Shown: positions 54,368 to 63,733 of the stretch, piece after piece
Layout of the letters: every line of letters begins with the position of its first letter
Position numbering within the stretch: the first letter of the stretch is position 1
NCBI RefSeq assembly: GCF_900106795.1
Contig: NZ_FNNS01000001.1
Location: 62,001-126,000 of the forward strand
Length of the DNA: 64,000 nt
Origin: Aequorivita viscosa
GTDB lineage: Bacteria > Bacteroidota > Bacteroidia > Flavobacteriales > Flavobacteriaceae
Direction: 5' to 3'
Notes under the pieces: generated by a model
Databases searched by the model: none
What the model was told of the DNA's origin: nothing
The model's input: the letters and a program-made list of their open reading frames with translations, nothing else
Translations under genes and position numbers: made by a program

Positions 54368-55315
54368 ATGAAATTCATTAAACTTTTAAAAGACACTTAT
54401 TTAAGTTGGGATAAGAATGATCCGTGGGCAAAAAGCGCCATTATAGCTTATTATGCTCTTTTTTCGCTGCCTTCGCTACTTATAATAACAGTCCATATTG
54501 CGGGAGTGTTTTTTGGAAAGGAAGCTGTAGAAGGAAGGATTACCTCTGAAATTGGCGGATTAATAGGGAAGGGGAGTGCAGAATTAATTCAAGCAATGAT
54601 CATAAATTCTGCGTTGGCTGAAAGCTCTTTGCTGTTTGTTATTTTTGGTGTGGGTGTTTTGATTTTTGGAGCTACCGGGGTTTTTTTTCAACTACAAAAA
54701 GCTCTTAACGATATTTGGAGTGTCCGTGCTAAAAAGAATACGTTAATTTCTACCTTAAAACGTCGGGTAGTGGCCTTTTGGATGGTTTTGGCTATTGGTC
54801 TTTTATTACTTATTTCGTTGATTATTAGCACAGCTATTAATGCCTTTAGCCAGTTTATCGGAAGCTATTATCAAGATTTGTCTTCTGGTTTTTTGGAGGT
54901 GTTAAACTTCGCTTTTTCTCAAATAATTGTAACTGCACTTTTTGCCACCATATTTACCGTTTTACCCGATGTTAAGGTTAAATGGAAAACCAATATTATT
55001 GGAGCTTTTATGACTTCATTATTGTTTTTAATTGGTAAATATTTAATTGGATTTTATTTCTCACAATCAGATCCTGCCTCGGTTTATGGAGCCGCAGGGA
55101 GCTTAGTGTTGCTTTTACTTTGGATTTATTACACTTGCCTTATATTATTCTTTGGAGCCGAATTTACTGTAAACTGGGCCTTGCATAGAGGAATTAAAAT
55201 TGAACCAAGCGAAAATGCTATGCTTTCTTATGAATTAGAAATGAAAGAACTTCGAGAATATAAGCGAAAAGTTGAAGAGGATAAAAAAAAAGCCGAATCC
55301 TTAAAAGCTAATTAA
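54368..55315 (+). CDS. YihY/BrkB family membrane protein
   Basis: 315 residues with six predicted spans, for example SAIIAYYALFSLPSLLIITVHIAGVFF (about 22-48) and the later VYGAAGSLVLLLLWIYYTCLILFFGAEF. The motifs FQLQKALNDIWSVR and YGAAGSLVLLLLWIYY are characteristic of the family formerly misnamed RNase BN. Function is uncertain; proposed roles involve lipid or envelope processes. The C-terminus is a charged helix rich in Lys/Glu. Confidence 0.93.
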   Translation: MKFIKLLKDTYLSWDKNDPWAKSAIIAYYALFSLPSLLIITVHIAGVFFGKEAVEGRITSEIGGLIGKGSAELIQAMIINSALAESSLLFVIFGVGVLIFGATGVFFQLQKALNDIWSVRAKKNTLISTLKRRVVAFWMVLAIGLLLLISLIISTAINAFSQFIGSYYQDLSSGFLEVLNFAFSQIIVTALFATIFTVLPDVKVKWKTNIIGAFMTSLLFLIGKYLIGFYFSQSDPASVYGAAGSLVLLLLWIYYTCLILFFGAEFTVNWALHRGIKIEPSENAMLSYELEMKELREYKRKVEEDKKKAESLKAN

Positions 55316-56290
55316 ATTTGAACGGTATTGGGAAATAATACTCCTGTAAAAGCTGTTTTGAAGTGCTTTTACCTGGTTTTGTACAAACTTTGAAACATTT
55401 TTTCAACTATTCAGTTTCTTCACAATTGTTTGTAATAATTAGGATTCTATTTCACGATGCTATCATTTATCTATCATCTAAGATCTTTTCAAACTCTTTA
55501 GGCCTTCAATTTAGTTATGGAATACTCCTCATAGAAGCAGCTTATCGGATCGTTTTAACGTGTTTTATTTTCATTTACAGTCAGATTACTAATCTGATAG
55601 GAGCTAATTATGTCTGCATATCGTAAAAACTTACACAGCTTCAATAATGATATTTTTAGAAGATTAATACTATAAATTTCAAATAAACTTGATGCGATAT
55701 ATTTAAAATTCACCTTATATTCAACTTGCTAATAGGTTGCGAAGTACCGTAAGCAGCCAGAACTTATCTAAATTCAGAAAACCAAATAAAATATTAAATA
55801 AACAGTTTAAATGCAAATTCGCTCACAAAACACTTTACAATAATTTATTTAAAATATAGATTTACCAAAGGAATGGATGATTTACATCCAGCTTGATAGT
55901 GCATTTACACTGTTATAGAAATAATATAGAGAGATTGTTTAAAGTTTATTACTGAACTTTATTTTTTTCTTACTGAGATATACGAATTTATCGAAACATT
56001 TTTACCTTTGTTAATAAACTTTACCTAACTCAAAAACTGGTACTTATATTGTTTTAAAATGTCAATCGCTTTTTAACAATTTGACATCAATATTAGAGAA
56101 TATTAGAGGAAATTCGAAAACATCCCCACTGTTTTCAGCTTTGTAACAAAGGTTGCTGTTTAGAGTGTGTTATCTTAGTACTATCGCAGTTTCTTAGCAG
56201 GATTTATTGCAAATAGTATTAACCAATATTGGTTGCTTAAGTGGTGTTCGGTAATACCACTTTAGCTTTCCAAAAAATTAGTTGAAAAGG
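55316..56290. other. Long AT-rich intergenic region
   Basis: About 975 bp with no convincing gene. Noted pieces: an inverted repeat TCAGATTA-C-TAATCTGA (55581-55597) immediately before GGAGCTAATTATG and a 22-codon frame (55610-55678), and the pair of palindromes at 56221-56262. An 87-codon open frame at 55363 looks like chance. The size suggests a regulatory or remnant region. Confidence 0.5.
56221..56262. promoter_or_regulatory. Palindrome and hairpin upstream of the McrB-like gene
   Basis: AACCAATATTGGTT (56221-56234) is a perfect 14-bp palindrome. Next comes AAGTGGT (56239-56245) paired with ACCACTT (56256-56262), 10-nt loop. Both lie within 70 bp of the start of the McrB-like gene. Confidence 0.45.
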
Positions 56291-58003
56291 ATGGGAATTA
56301 AAAAGGCTGAATTAATTGATGGAATATACACGTGGGATAATAATATTACTAAATCCGAGTGGATATCAGTTTTACAAGATAAATCTTTAATTAAAGAAGA
56401 AACAAAATCTTCATTGTATAAATTTTACCTCGAGCCCGGACACCGAAGCACGTGTCGCAAGTTGGGACAAAAGCACAATATAGATTCTAATATTATTCAG
56501 AATAGCATTAATGCGCTTGGAAAAGCTATTCAAAAAAAACTCAACCGATTTCAAATAATTGGAAGCGATAAAGAACCTACCTATTGGGTAATTCCGATGT
56601 ATGGAGAGTTAAACAACAGAACGTTAGAATGGGTTATCCGGCCAGAATTAGTTGAGGCAATGGAAACTTTGTATGTCGACGGAAATCCCTTACACGAAAA
56701 AATGGTACAACCTATTGGTGGCATACACCAGACTCCAGAAGAACGTGCTAAAACCAATTTTTCTATTAAAGACTATGTTAGTTTATTGAAAAAGAGCAAG
56801 AATTTAGTGTTAACAGGAGTTATTGGAACTGGAAAAACCTATTTGGCAAAACAAATAGCTGAAAAAATGCAAGCAGAATATAATTTAGTTAGATTCCATG
56901 CAGCTTATTCGTATTCAGATTTTATTGAAGGATTAAGACCAACAACTTGGTGGGAAAATAGCTCAGATTATACTGAAGAACTTAAAGATGGTGATTTTAC
57001 AATTTTCTGTAAGAAGGCCTTGCAAAACCTATTAGATAGCCAAAAAACAGTAGAAGAACTCAAAGAGGAAAAATCTATTTTCGAAACAATGACCTTGTTT
57101 ACGGAAACCATGAGAGATAAAATTTTTCAAGACGGCCATTACTTACTTGAATGTGCTAAAATTGGTAAAAAAGTTAAGGTTACAAGCTTAAATCGATCTA
57201 CCATAACAGTTTATACCGATCAAGGAGAAAGCTTATCAATACCGTGGGGGAATATGGTTAATATGTATAAGACGTATAAAAAACATAAAAATATTGGTTG
57301 GTCGCTTTCTGAAATAGAAAAATATCTTGAAATATATCATCACCATATTGTTTTCTTCCTCTTTTTAAAGGTTTATGATAAGTTTCAAGAGGAAAATCTT
57401 GTAGAAGTTGATGTAGACGTTGTTGAAAGAAAAGATTTCGTTTTTATAATTGACGAAATGAACAATGCTAATATTATTAAAGTTTTTGGAGAAGCCTGTA
57501 CTACACTTGATCCAGAAAATCGAGGCCCAAAGGGCAAGGTTAAAACCAAACTTATAGATCACGTCCCTGGATACGATCTGTTTCATGATGGTTTCTATAT
57601 TCCTGAAAACGTTTATATAATTGGTACTATGAACGACGTAAGCTCAGAAAGTAGAGTTCTGGATTTTGATACCATTAAAAAGTTTACTTGGAAAGAAATA
57701 AAGGTGAAAGATAGGCTGTCTATGTGGGACGATTTAATCCCAGAATATAAAGATGAAGCCTATAGAATAATGACTACTATTAATAAAAGAATAGACAATA
57801 TACCAGGTCTAAACGAGCTTTATCATATTGGCCCTTCGTACTTTCTTAAATTAAAGTATTTTGATGGTGACTTTGAACAATTTTGGGATAATTATTTAGA
57901 AGGGATTTTGACCAGATATTTAATAAATTTGCCTGATCATCCTGAAATAATCTCAGAACTAAAAGAATCTTGTAAGAAAAAGCAAAAACAGATAGCGGTA
58001 TAA
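56291..58003 (+). CDS. McrB-like AAA+ ATPase
   Basis: About 570 residues from the ATG at 56291, preceded by AAAAGG (a TTG at 56282 would add three). The N-terminal domain (about 30-125) contains LEPGHRSTCRKLGQKHNI and LEWVIRPELVEAME, the type of reader domain found in McrB-like proteins. The AAA+ domain has Walker A VIGTGKT (about 177-183), the McrB motif FHAAYSYSDFIEGLRP, an inserted region of about 150 residues, Walker B VFIIDEMNNANIIKVFGE and IIGTMND. The usual ALRRRF arginine finger region reads TIKKFTW. No mcrC nuclease follows. The neighbours are a HEAT protein and a glycosyltransferase, so a restriction role is uncertain. Confidence 0.8.
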   Translation: MGIKKAELIDGIYTWDNNITKSEWISVLQDKSLIKEETKSSLYKFYLEPGHRSTCRKLGQKHNIDSNIIQNSINALGKAIQKKLNRFQIIGSDKEPTYWVIPMYGELNNRTLEWVIRPELVEAMETLYVDGNPLHEKMVQPIGGIHQTPEERAKTNFSIKDYVSLLKKSKNLVLTGVIGTGKTYLAKQIAEKMQAEYNLVRFHAAYSYSDFIEGLRPTTWWENSSDYTEELKDGDFTIFCKKALQNLLDSQKTVEELKEEKSIFETMTLFTETMRDKIFQDGHYLLECAKIGKKVKVTSLNRSTITVYTDQGESLSIPWGNMVNMYKTYKKHKNIGWSLSEIEKYLEIYHHHIVFFLFLKVYDKFQEENLVEVDVDVVERKDFVFIIDEMNNANIIKVFGEACTTLDPENRGPKGKVKTKLIDHVPGYDLFHDGFYIPENVYIIGTMNDVSSESRVLDFDTIKKFTWKEIKVKDRLSMWDDLIPEYKDEAYRIMTTINKRIDNIPGLNELYHIGPSYFLKLKYFDGDFEQFWDNYLEGILTRYLINLPDHPEIISELKESCKKKQKQIAV

Positions 58004-58186
58004 AATTTCCTTCTCCTATTTGCTGAAAATCCAATACTATAAATCGTAAACTAAATTCCCATGGATAGGGGTTGGATTACTGATGCTTATAGCACAGACA
58101 AGTTTACTATAAAAATAAAGCCATATTTTATACTATTTTTTAAAATAAAAAGACTCTAGGGTTTACCAACACAGAACGGATTTTAT

Positions 58187-59332
58187 ATGAGCGTATTCGA
58201 TTATTACTATTATTACTATTCTGCTGTTTTCGCTGGATATCCGGTAATAATTAAAATAGCTATTTTCATCATTCTTATTCTGTTCTCATTGACTGTAATG
58301 AGCTTGATTAGGTTTTTCTATATTCGTCATAAACAGATTTTGAAAGCCAAGCGAAAAAAGAAAATCAAAAAAATCTATAAGGCAAACTTAATAGACATAC
58401 TGTACTTTTCATTTAAAGAGCTAAGCGTACAAGATTTAAATGCTGATGCCGAATTACCCGAACCCCAAAAAAAATGGCAAAAAAGAATGCTTACCGACCT
58501 CATTTTAAAGGTTAAAAGCGATAAATCTTATGAAATGGACGGTGGTGTTTTTCAAAGTTATAATTACATCAACCTTTTAACTTATTTTAAATTGTATGAT
58601 TATTGGGTAAATGAAATATCTTCAACAGACATTTCTAAAGCAATCAGGGCTTTGCGGGTTATAAATGAAATAGGGGGAGGAGTTCGAGGTTCAGCTTTTT
58701 CTAGTTCTGTTTATCACCGCAATGGGTATCTTCGAAAATTTGCACGAATGACCTACACCCGATTTGACTCTCACGATCCTTATAAATTTTTAGAACAAGG
58801 CTTGGATGACCATTTCAATAAATTTGATGAAAAGCGCTTGCACTATATTCTAATTGAAATGAATAAAGACCATCCTATTCCGCTATTAACAAAATGGGTG
58901 CGTAATTCAACCAAGGAAAACTATAAAGGTTTCCTCGTTAGGGAAATGGGCTTTTTTAAACAATACGAAAGCATTCCCTTTTTAGTTGAACTGTATAAAA
59001 CAGAACAGAGCATTTTGGTTAAATGTGAGATAATGGAAACGTTAGGTGAATTGGAATATGAACCATTAATTGATTTGGCAAAGGAGGAGTTTAATTCTGC
59101 TTCCAAACCCCTACAAACAAGCATAATTGAAGGGCTAAGATTATTAAAATCGAGAAAATCGCTTCCATTTTTAACTGAGACGTATCAAAGCACACAGTTT
59201 AGTGAAACTAAAATTAAAATAGTTGAGATGTTGCAAGAATTTGATGAAGAAGGCATGTCAATTTTGATTTCACTATCAGAAAAAAGTAGCTCGAAATTTG
59301 AGGAGAACCTATTTGCTTATGCTTTAAATTAA
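58187..59332 (+). CDS. Membrane-anchored HEAT-repeat protein
   Basis: 381 residues. Tyr-rich N-terminus (SVFDYYYYYYSAVF), one membrane span (about 23-46), a basic segment (KAKRKKKIKKIYK) and, from about residue 190 on, HEAT-type helical repeats (for example PFLVELYKTEQSILVKCEIMETLGEL and SIIEGLRLLKSRKSLPFLTETYQS). HEAT repeats mediate protein contacts. It ends 7 bp before the GT2 gene, so the two are co-translated and probably form a complex at the inner membrane. Related HEAT/GT2 pairs occur in Bacteroidota, from memory. Confidence 0.82.
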   Translation: MSVFDYYYYYYSAVFAGYPVIIKIAIFIILILFSLTVMSLIRFFYIRHKQILKAKRKKKIKKIYKANLIDILYFSFKELSVQDLNADAELPEPQKKWQKRMLTDLILKVKSDKSYEMDGGVFQSYNYINLLTYFKLYDYWVNEISSTDISKAIRALRVINEIGGGVRGSAFSSSVYHRNGYLRKFARMTYTRFDSHDPYKFLEQGLDDHFNKFDEKRLHYILIEMNKDHPIPLLTKWVRNSTKENYKGFLVREMGFFKQYESIPFLVELYKTEQSILVKCEIMETLGELEYEPLIDLAKEEFNSASKPLQTSIIEGLRLLKSRKSLPFLTETYQSTQFSETKIKIVEMLQEFDEEGMSILISLSEKSSSKFEENLFAYALN

Positions 59333-59339
59333 TTGCTGA

Positions 59340-60782
59340 ATGGATCAAATATTAGACTTTTATCAATATGCAATATTCTTCTACTCTGCTTTTATCACGC
59401 TAGCGTATGTTAGTTTGGCCATTCTAGGATATTTTAATATTACCAGTAAAAACAGCTATTACACCGAAAGAGAAGACAACCTTCTCAATAGTTTTCCAGA
59501 AGAGGCGCCGGGCATTTCGGTAGTTACCCCAGCTTTTAACGAAGATCTTATTATTATAGACAGTGCTCATTCTTTATTAAACCTAGAATATCCGAATTTT
59601 GAAGTCATAATAGTTAATGACGGAAGTACTGATAATACTTTAGACACGCTCATTAAAGAGTTCGACCTTGTATTAACTCCTTTTCCGTATATAGAAAAGG
59701 TGCGTTGCCAACCCATGAGAGGTATTTATAAGTCGAAAAACCCTCGTTATTCAAATCTCACGATTGTGGATAAAGAAAATGGAGGCACCAAGGCCGATGC
59801 TATGAACGCCGGAGTAAACGTTGCTAATTACGACTATTTTATCAATACCGACATCGACGGATTGTTAGTACCAAATACCTTGGCGAAAATGATTGTACCA
59901 GTATTGGATTCCGAGATACCGGTAATAGCAGTAGGCGCAACACTCCGTATGGTAAATTCGTGCGAAGTAGATAAAGGAAGAATTACACGGGTAAGACCTC
60001 CAAATAGATTAATTCCAACGTTTCAAGAGACTGAATATTTACGCTCGTACCTAATTGGAAAAATGGGTTGGGCTACTTTAAATGCAGTTCCCAATGTGTC
60101 TGGAGGTTTTGGGTTATTCGATACAAACGTAGTGATTGGAGCTGGAGGTTATGACCCGCTTTCGCAAGCCGAAGATATGGATATGACCTTGCGAATGATT
60201 GCTTTTATGCGTGACAGAAAAAAGAAATATAGAATTAGGCAAATCCCGGATACGTGTTGTTGGACAGAAGGACCTTCAAATTTAAGGCTTCTTTATAGGC
60301 AAAGAACGCGATGGGGAAGAGGGCTTTTACAAATATTTCTGGTTCATCGCCGATATCTTTTTAATCCGAAGTACGGACGCATGGGAATGTTATTACTACC
60401 CTATGCGCTCTTTTTCGATTTCTTGGCTCCAATATTAACAACCACAGGGTTTTTTATTATCGCCTTTTTATTGTTTACCAATCAAATCAATTTTGATACT
60501 TTTTGGTTGCTGTTACTACTCGTTTATTTAATAGGGGTTAGTATGTCATTGGTAGCAATTACAGCAGATTTATCCAATAAAAAACTGTATAAAAACTATT
60601 CAGAATATGGGCGACTAATTTTTTTCAGTCTTTTTGAAGTGCTTTTATATCAACCTTTTAATACTGTTTTCTTTGTAATTGGTTATGGGCAGTTTTTGTA
60701 TAATCGAGAATTTAAGTGGACGAGTATGACCCGACAAGGGTATACCCGAAATACTGAGGTAACTATAGAACCAGAAGAATAG
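59340..60782 (+). CDS. Processive GT2 glycosyltransferase, membrane-embedded
   Basis: 480 residues. One N-terminal span (about 10-33), the GT-A catalytic domain (PGISVVTPAFNED, VNDGSTDN, DIDG as DxD, AEDMD as the acidic base motif and QRTRWGRG as Q(x)xRW), then several C-terminal spans. This layout is that of cellulose/hyaluronan/poly-GlcNAc-type synthases that polymerise and export a polysaccharide. Coupled to the HEAT gene upstream. No modification or c-di-GMP domain is visible in either protein. The product sugar cannot be named from the sequence. Confidence 0.93.
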   Translation: MDQILDFYQYAIFFYSAFITLAYVSLAILGYFNITSKNSYYTEREDNLLNSFPEEAPGISVVTPAFNEDLIIIDSAHSLLNLEYPNFEVIIVNDGSTDNTLDTLIKEFDLVLTPFPYIEKVRCQPMRGIYKSKNPRYSNLTIVDKENGGTKADAMNAGVNVANYDYFINTDIDGLLVPNTLAKMIVPVLDSEIPVIAVGATLRMVNSCEVDKGRITRVRPPNRLIPTFQETEYLRSYLIGKMGWATLNAVPNVSGGFGLFDTNVVIGAGGYDPLSQAEDMDMTLRMIAFMRDRKKKYRIRQIPDTCCWTEGPSNLRLLYRQRTRWGRGLLQIFLVHRRYLFNPKYGRMGMLLLPYALFFDFLAPILTTTGFFIIAFLLFTNQINFDTFWLLLLLVYLIGVSMSLVAITADLSNKKLYKNYSEYGRLIFFSLFEVLLYQPFNTVFFVIGYGQFLYNREFKWTSMTRQGYTRNTEVTIEPEE

Positions 60783-60946
60783 ATCCCGTTATTTAATCAT
60801 CTTCAAGTTTAAATACATAATCAACACAATTGTTTTAAACAATAGTGAATGTAAAGAGCGAGTTAAAAGCCATTTATATTCATTTAAACATCATTTGTCC
60901 TGCTTTCTACTAAAACAGCTCCAACGATATACAAAAAGTTACATAC

Positions 60947-60992
60947 AAAAGCGAAGGTCACCTAAACATATATTTAGATGACCTTCGCTTTT
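60947..60992. terminator. Strong bidirectional terminator
   Basis: 20-bp nearly perfect stem, AAAAGCGAAGGTCACCTAAA (60947-60966) with TTTAGATGACCTTCGCTTTT (60973-60992), one mismatch, 6-nt loop. Serves the GT2 gene (+) and the acidic protein gene (-). Confidence 0.85.
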
Positions 60993-61008
60993 ATATGTAA
61001 TAAGAATT

Positions 61009-61302
61009 TTACTCCTCTTCGTCCAGCTTCACTTTGTCTGGCATATCGCTGATAGGCTCGTGAAAGTCTGCATCCTCGTAGTCATCCTCATCAAAATTGG
61101 CCATTGAGGTCTCTAATCTAGAACTTACTTTAACTAGATATACTGTGTCTTCTGTCTTAACCTCTACAGCTTCAACTGTTTCATTTTTAGCGTTTTTGAA
61201 GGTGATAACATGGTCATCGTCATACCCGTCTGGATATTTTTCGACAAGTAAAGAAAGTATTTCGGGGGTCAATTTCCGATAGTCAACAATAATGCGCTTC
61301 AT
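61009..61302 (-). CDS. Small conserved acidic protein of unknown function
   Basis: 97 residues. A globular N-terminal half (MKRIIVDYRKLTPEILSLLVEKYP, then VITFKNAKNETVEAVEVKTED) is followed by a strongly acidic tail (DEDDYEDADFHEP...LDEEE). No domain recognised. The tail resembles those of proteins that bind basic partners. It precedes aroB on the minus strand only in orientation, lying downstream of it by 77 bp, so both could be one transcript. Confidence 0.75.
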   Translation of the reverse strand: MKRIIVDYRKLTPEILSLLVEKYPDGYDDDHVITFKNAKNETVEAVEVKTEDTVYLVKVSSRLETSMANFDEDDYEDADFHEPISDMPDKVKLDEEE

Positions 61303-61378
61303 TAAATTAAATCTTTATTAGTTTTGGGTATAAAACTATTCAAAAATTAATCACTTAAAAATTATTTAAACAGAATTT

Positions 61379-62452
61379 TCATAAATTTTTATAAAAATCA
61401 AATGCGTTGTAAATCAACTTATTGTTCACAATACAGTCTGTTTTTGGTTTACCTATATCATGCAATAGTACAAAAAGCACTTTCCCATTTCTGTTCTTTT
61501 TGTCAAACACAAGTAGGTTTATGATATTATCGATTTCATTTTTATTGAATTCCTGTTTCGAAAATACAGCCATAAGCGTTTTTGTAACTTCGGTTAACCG
61601 TTTAATAGGAAAATCTAAAAGTTGGTTTGAAATATAGGTGGCTAAAATAATTCCAATGGCAATTGCTTCGCCGTGCAGCAGTGGTTCTCTTTCTTTATTA
61701 TCTAAACAGTGCGACTCGATAGCATGACCGAGCGTATGCCCGTAATTTAATGTCTTTCTCAAGTTAGCTTCAAAAGGATCCAGCGAGACTATTTCATTTT
61801 TAATTTGAATCGACTCCCAAATTAGTGATTCAAATTTAGATGTATCATTAGGGTTCAGACTTTCAACTTTCTCCCAAGATTTTTGATTGTGAATAATACC
61901 ATGTTTAAACATTTCGGCCATTCCCGAAACTAATTGTCTCTTGGGTAAGGTGTTTAGAAAGATGTTTTCAATAACCACCATTTTTGGAAGATAGATAGTG
62001 CCTATTTGATTTTTGGCAAGACCAAAATCAATTCCGTTTTTACCTCCAATAGAAGCATCTACCATTGCAAGTAGCGTAGTAGGAATATTCACAAAAGCGA
62101 CCCCTCGTTTGTAGGTTGAAGCAACAAATCCGCCTATATCGGTTATCATTCCACCTCCTAGGTTTACTATTAAACTGTTGCGATCAGCTCCTTTATCCGA
62201 GAGTGCTTCCCACAGGCCATTAGAAGTAGTAATATTTTTGTGCTTTTCGCCACATGGAATTACCAATACCTTCCAATTAACTTCTAAATTTACTTCTAAA
62301 TTTACTTTCTCGTATAAAACTGGTAAACAGTGTTTTTTGGTGTTTTCATCAACAATTACAAACACACTAGAGTAGTTCGTTTTTTCAATATGAGAAGCTA
62401 GAATTTTCCACGCATTTTCATTTTGAAAAACCAATCCTTCTTTTTGGATCAT
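61379..62452 (-). CDS. aroB: 3-dehydroquinate synthase
   Basis: 357 residues. The NAD-binding segment VNLGGGMITDIGGFVASTYKRG, IPTTLLAMVDASIGGKNGID, the metal ligands in HGEAIAIGI and YGHTLGHAIE are all in place. Converts DAHP to 3-dehydroquinate in the shikimate pathway. A 12-bp tandem duplication in the gene makes NLEVNLEV (near residue 50), in a variable loop. Length agrees with the family. Confidence 0.96.
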   Translation of the reverse strand: MIQKEGLVFQNENAWKILASHIEKTNYSSVFVIVDENTKKHCLPVLYEKVNLEVNLEVNWKVLVIPCGEKHKNITTSNGLWEALSDKGADRNSLIVNLGGGMITDIGGFVASTYKRGVAFVNIPTTLLAMVDASIGGKNGIDFGLAKNQIGTIYLPKMVVIENIFLNTLPKRQLVSGMAEMFKHGIIHNQKSWEKVESLNPNDTSKFESLIWESIQIKNEIVSLDPFEANLRKTLNYGHTLGHAIESHCLDNKEREPLLHGEAIAIGIILATYISNQLLDFPIKRLTEVTKTLMAVFSKQEFNKNEIDNIINLLVFDKKNRNGKVLFVLLHDIGKPKTDCIVNNKLIYNAFDFYKNL

Positions 62453-62527
62453 TTTTTATTATTTGAGATACTTTGTCTTTAAACAGATTTCAAATCTAAC
62501 TATATTTACACACTTTATTTTTATTAT

Positions 62528-63700
62528 ATGTCAACAAAAAATTATTTCGATAATACCGAAGTTGCTTTTAAACTTAAAAGTGATTCGGAACTTGAGCGAG
62601 CCTATTTTCTTTTTAAGATGATTTCAAAAGAACCTCTTGTAAAAGTAGGTACTACAATGACAAAATTTGCGCTTAATTTAAATCTTCCTGTAGAAGGATT
62701 AATACGTTCAACGGTATTCGACCATTTTTGCGGAGGGGTTAATGAAAAGGACTGTATGCCTACGGTAGATAAGCTTTATGATGCTGGGGTTTATTCTGTT
62801 CTTGATTTTTCTGTGGAAGGAAAAGAGGAAGAGGCTCAATTTGATGCGACTGCCGAAAAGGTGGTTGAATTAACTCACTTTGCCCAAAATAAAAAATCGA
62901 TGCCATTTTCAGTATTTAAGCCTACAGGTTTTGGGAAATTTGAAATTTTCCAGAAAAAAACTGAAAAGAAACCCTTATCTCAAGCTGAAGAACAGCAATG
63001 GCAACAAATAGTTCGTCGATTTGACTCTGTTTCTAAAGCTGCCTACGATTGTAATATAAGTTTACTAATTGATTCGGAACAATCGTGGATGCAAGATGCT
63101 GCAGATTTTCTGTGTGAAGAAATGATGGCCAAGTATAATCGTGAAAAAGCAGTAGTGTTTAACACCTTGCAATGCTACCGATGGGACCGTTTAGATTATT
63201 TAAAGAAAGAACACGAAAAGGCAAAGGCCGGTGGTTATAAATTAGGTTATAAAATAGTGCGCGGAGCGTATTTGGAAAAAGAAAATGAACGGGCTTTAGA
63301 AAAAGGCTATCCAACACCAATCTGCGGTAGCAAGAAAGAAACCGACGATAACTTTGATGAGGTAATGCGTTACATCATGTCCAATTTAGATGATATTTCA
63401 CTGTTTGTTGGAACGCATAATGAAATGAGCACTTATCTTGCTATGGAGTTGATGGATGAAATGAAAATTGACAAAGAAGACTGCAGAATGTGGTTTGGTC
63501 AGCTTTATGGAATGAGCGATCACATTACTTTTAACTTAGGTGAAATGGGTTATAAAGTAGGAAAATACATTCCGTTTGGACCTGTTAAAGATGTGATGCC
63601 TTATTTAATTCGTCGGGCAGAAGAAAACACTTCGGTTGCTGGGCAAACAAGTCGCGAATTAAGTCTGCTAAAAAAAGAAAGACAGCGTAGAAAAATGTAA
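62528..63700 (+). CDS. Proline dehydrogenase
   Basis: 390 residues, the monofunctional PRODH class with FAD on a TIM barrel. Motifs: VYSVLDFSVEGKEEEAQFD, SLLIDSEQSWMQDAAD, VFNTLQCYRWDRLDYLK, YKIVRGAYLEKENERA and FVGTHNEMSTYLAME with the substrate-binding residues; terminal RRAEENTSVAGQTSREL. Oxidises proline to pyrroline-5-carboxylate and passes electrons to quinone. Divergent from aroB (75 bp between the two starts). Confidence 0.95.
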   Translation: MSTKNYFDNTEVAFKLKSDSELERAYFLFKMISKEPLVKVGTTMTKFALNLNLPVEGLIRSTVFDHFCGGVNEKDCMPTVDKLYDAGVYSVLDFSVEGKEEEAQFDATAEKVVELTHFAQNKKSMPFSVFKPTGFGKFEIFQKKTEKKPLSQAEEQQWQQIVRRFDSVSKAAYDCNISLLIDSEQSWMQDAADFLCEEMMAKYNREKAVVFNTLQCYRWDRLDYLKKEHEKAKAGGYKLGYKIVRGAYLEKENERALEKGYPTPICGSKKETDDNFDEVMRYIMSNLDDISLFVGTHNEMSTYLAMELMDEMKIDKEDCRMWFGQLYGMSDHITFNLGEMGYKVGKYIPFGPVKDVMPYLIRRAEENTSVAGQTSRELSLLKKERQRRKM

Positions 63701-63709
63701 GAGTGCTTT

Positions 63710-63733
63710 GAGGTATTTGTATATACCTTTTTT
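63710..63733 (+). terminator. Terminator after proline dehydrogenase
   Basis: AGGTAT (63711-63716) pairs with ATACCT (63723-63728), followed by TTTTTT. Confidence 0.6.

Noticed and set aside
55363-55626. 87-codon open frame in the 55-56 kb gap
   Set aside because: Hydrophobic low-complexity translation without family resemblance; not supported by context.
56291-58003. Complete McrBC restriction system
   Set aside because: No McrC nuclease gene follows; the downstream genes are a HEAT protein and a glycosyltransferase.
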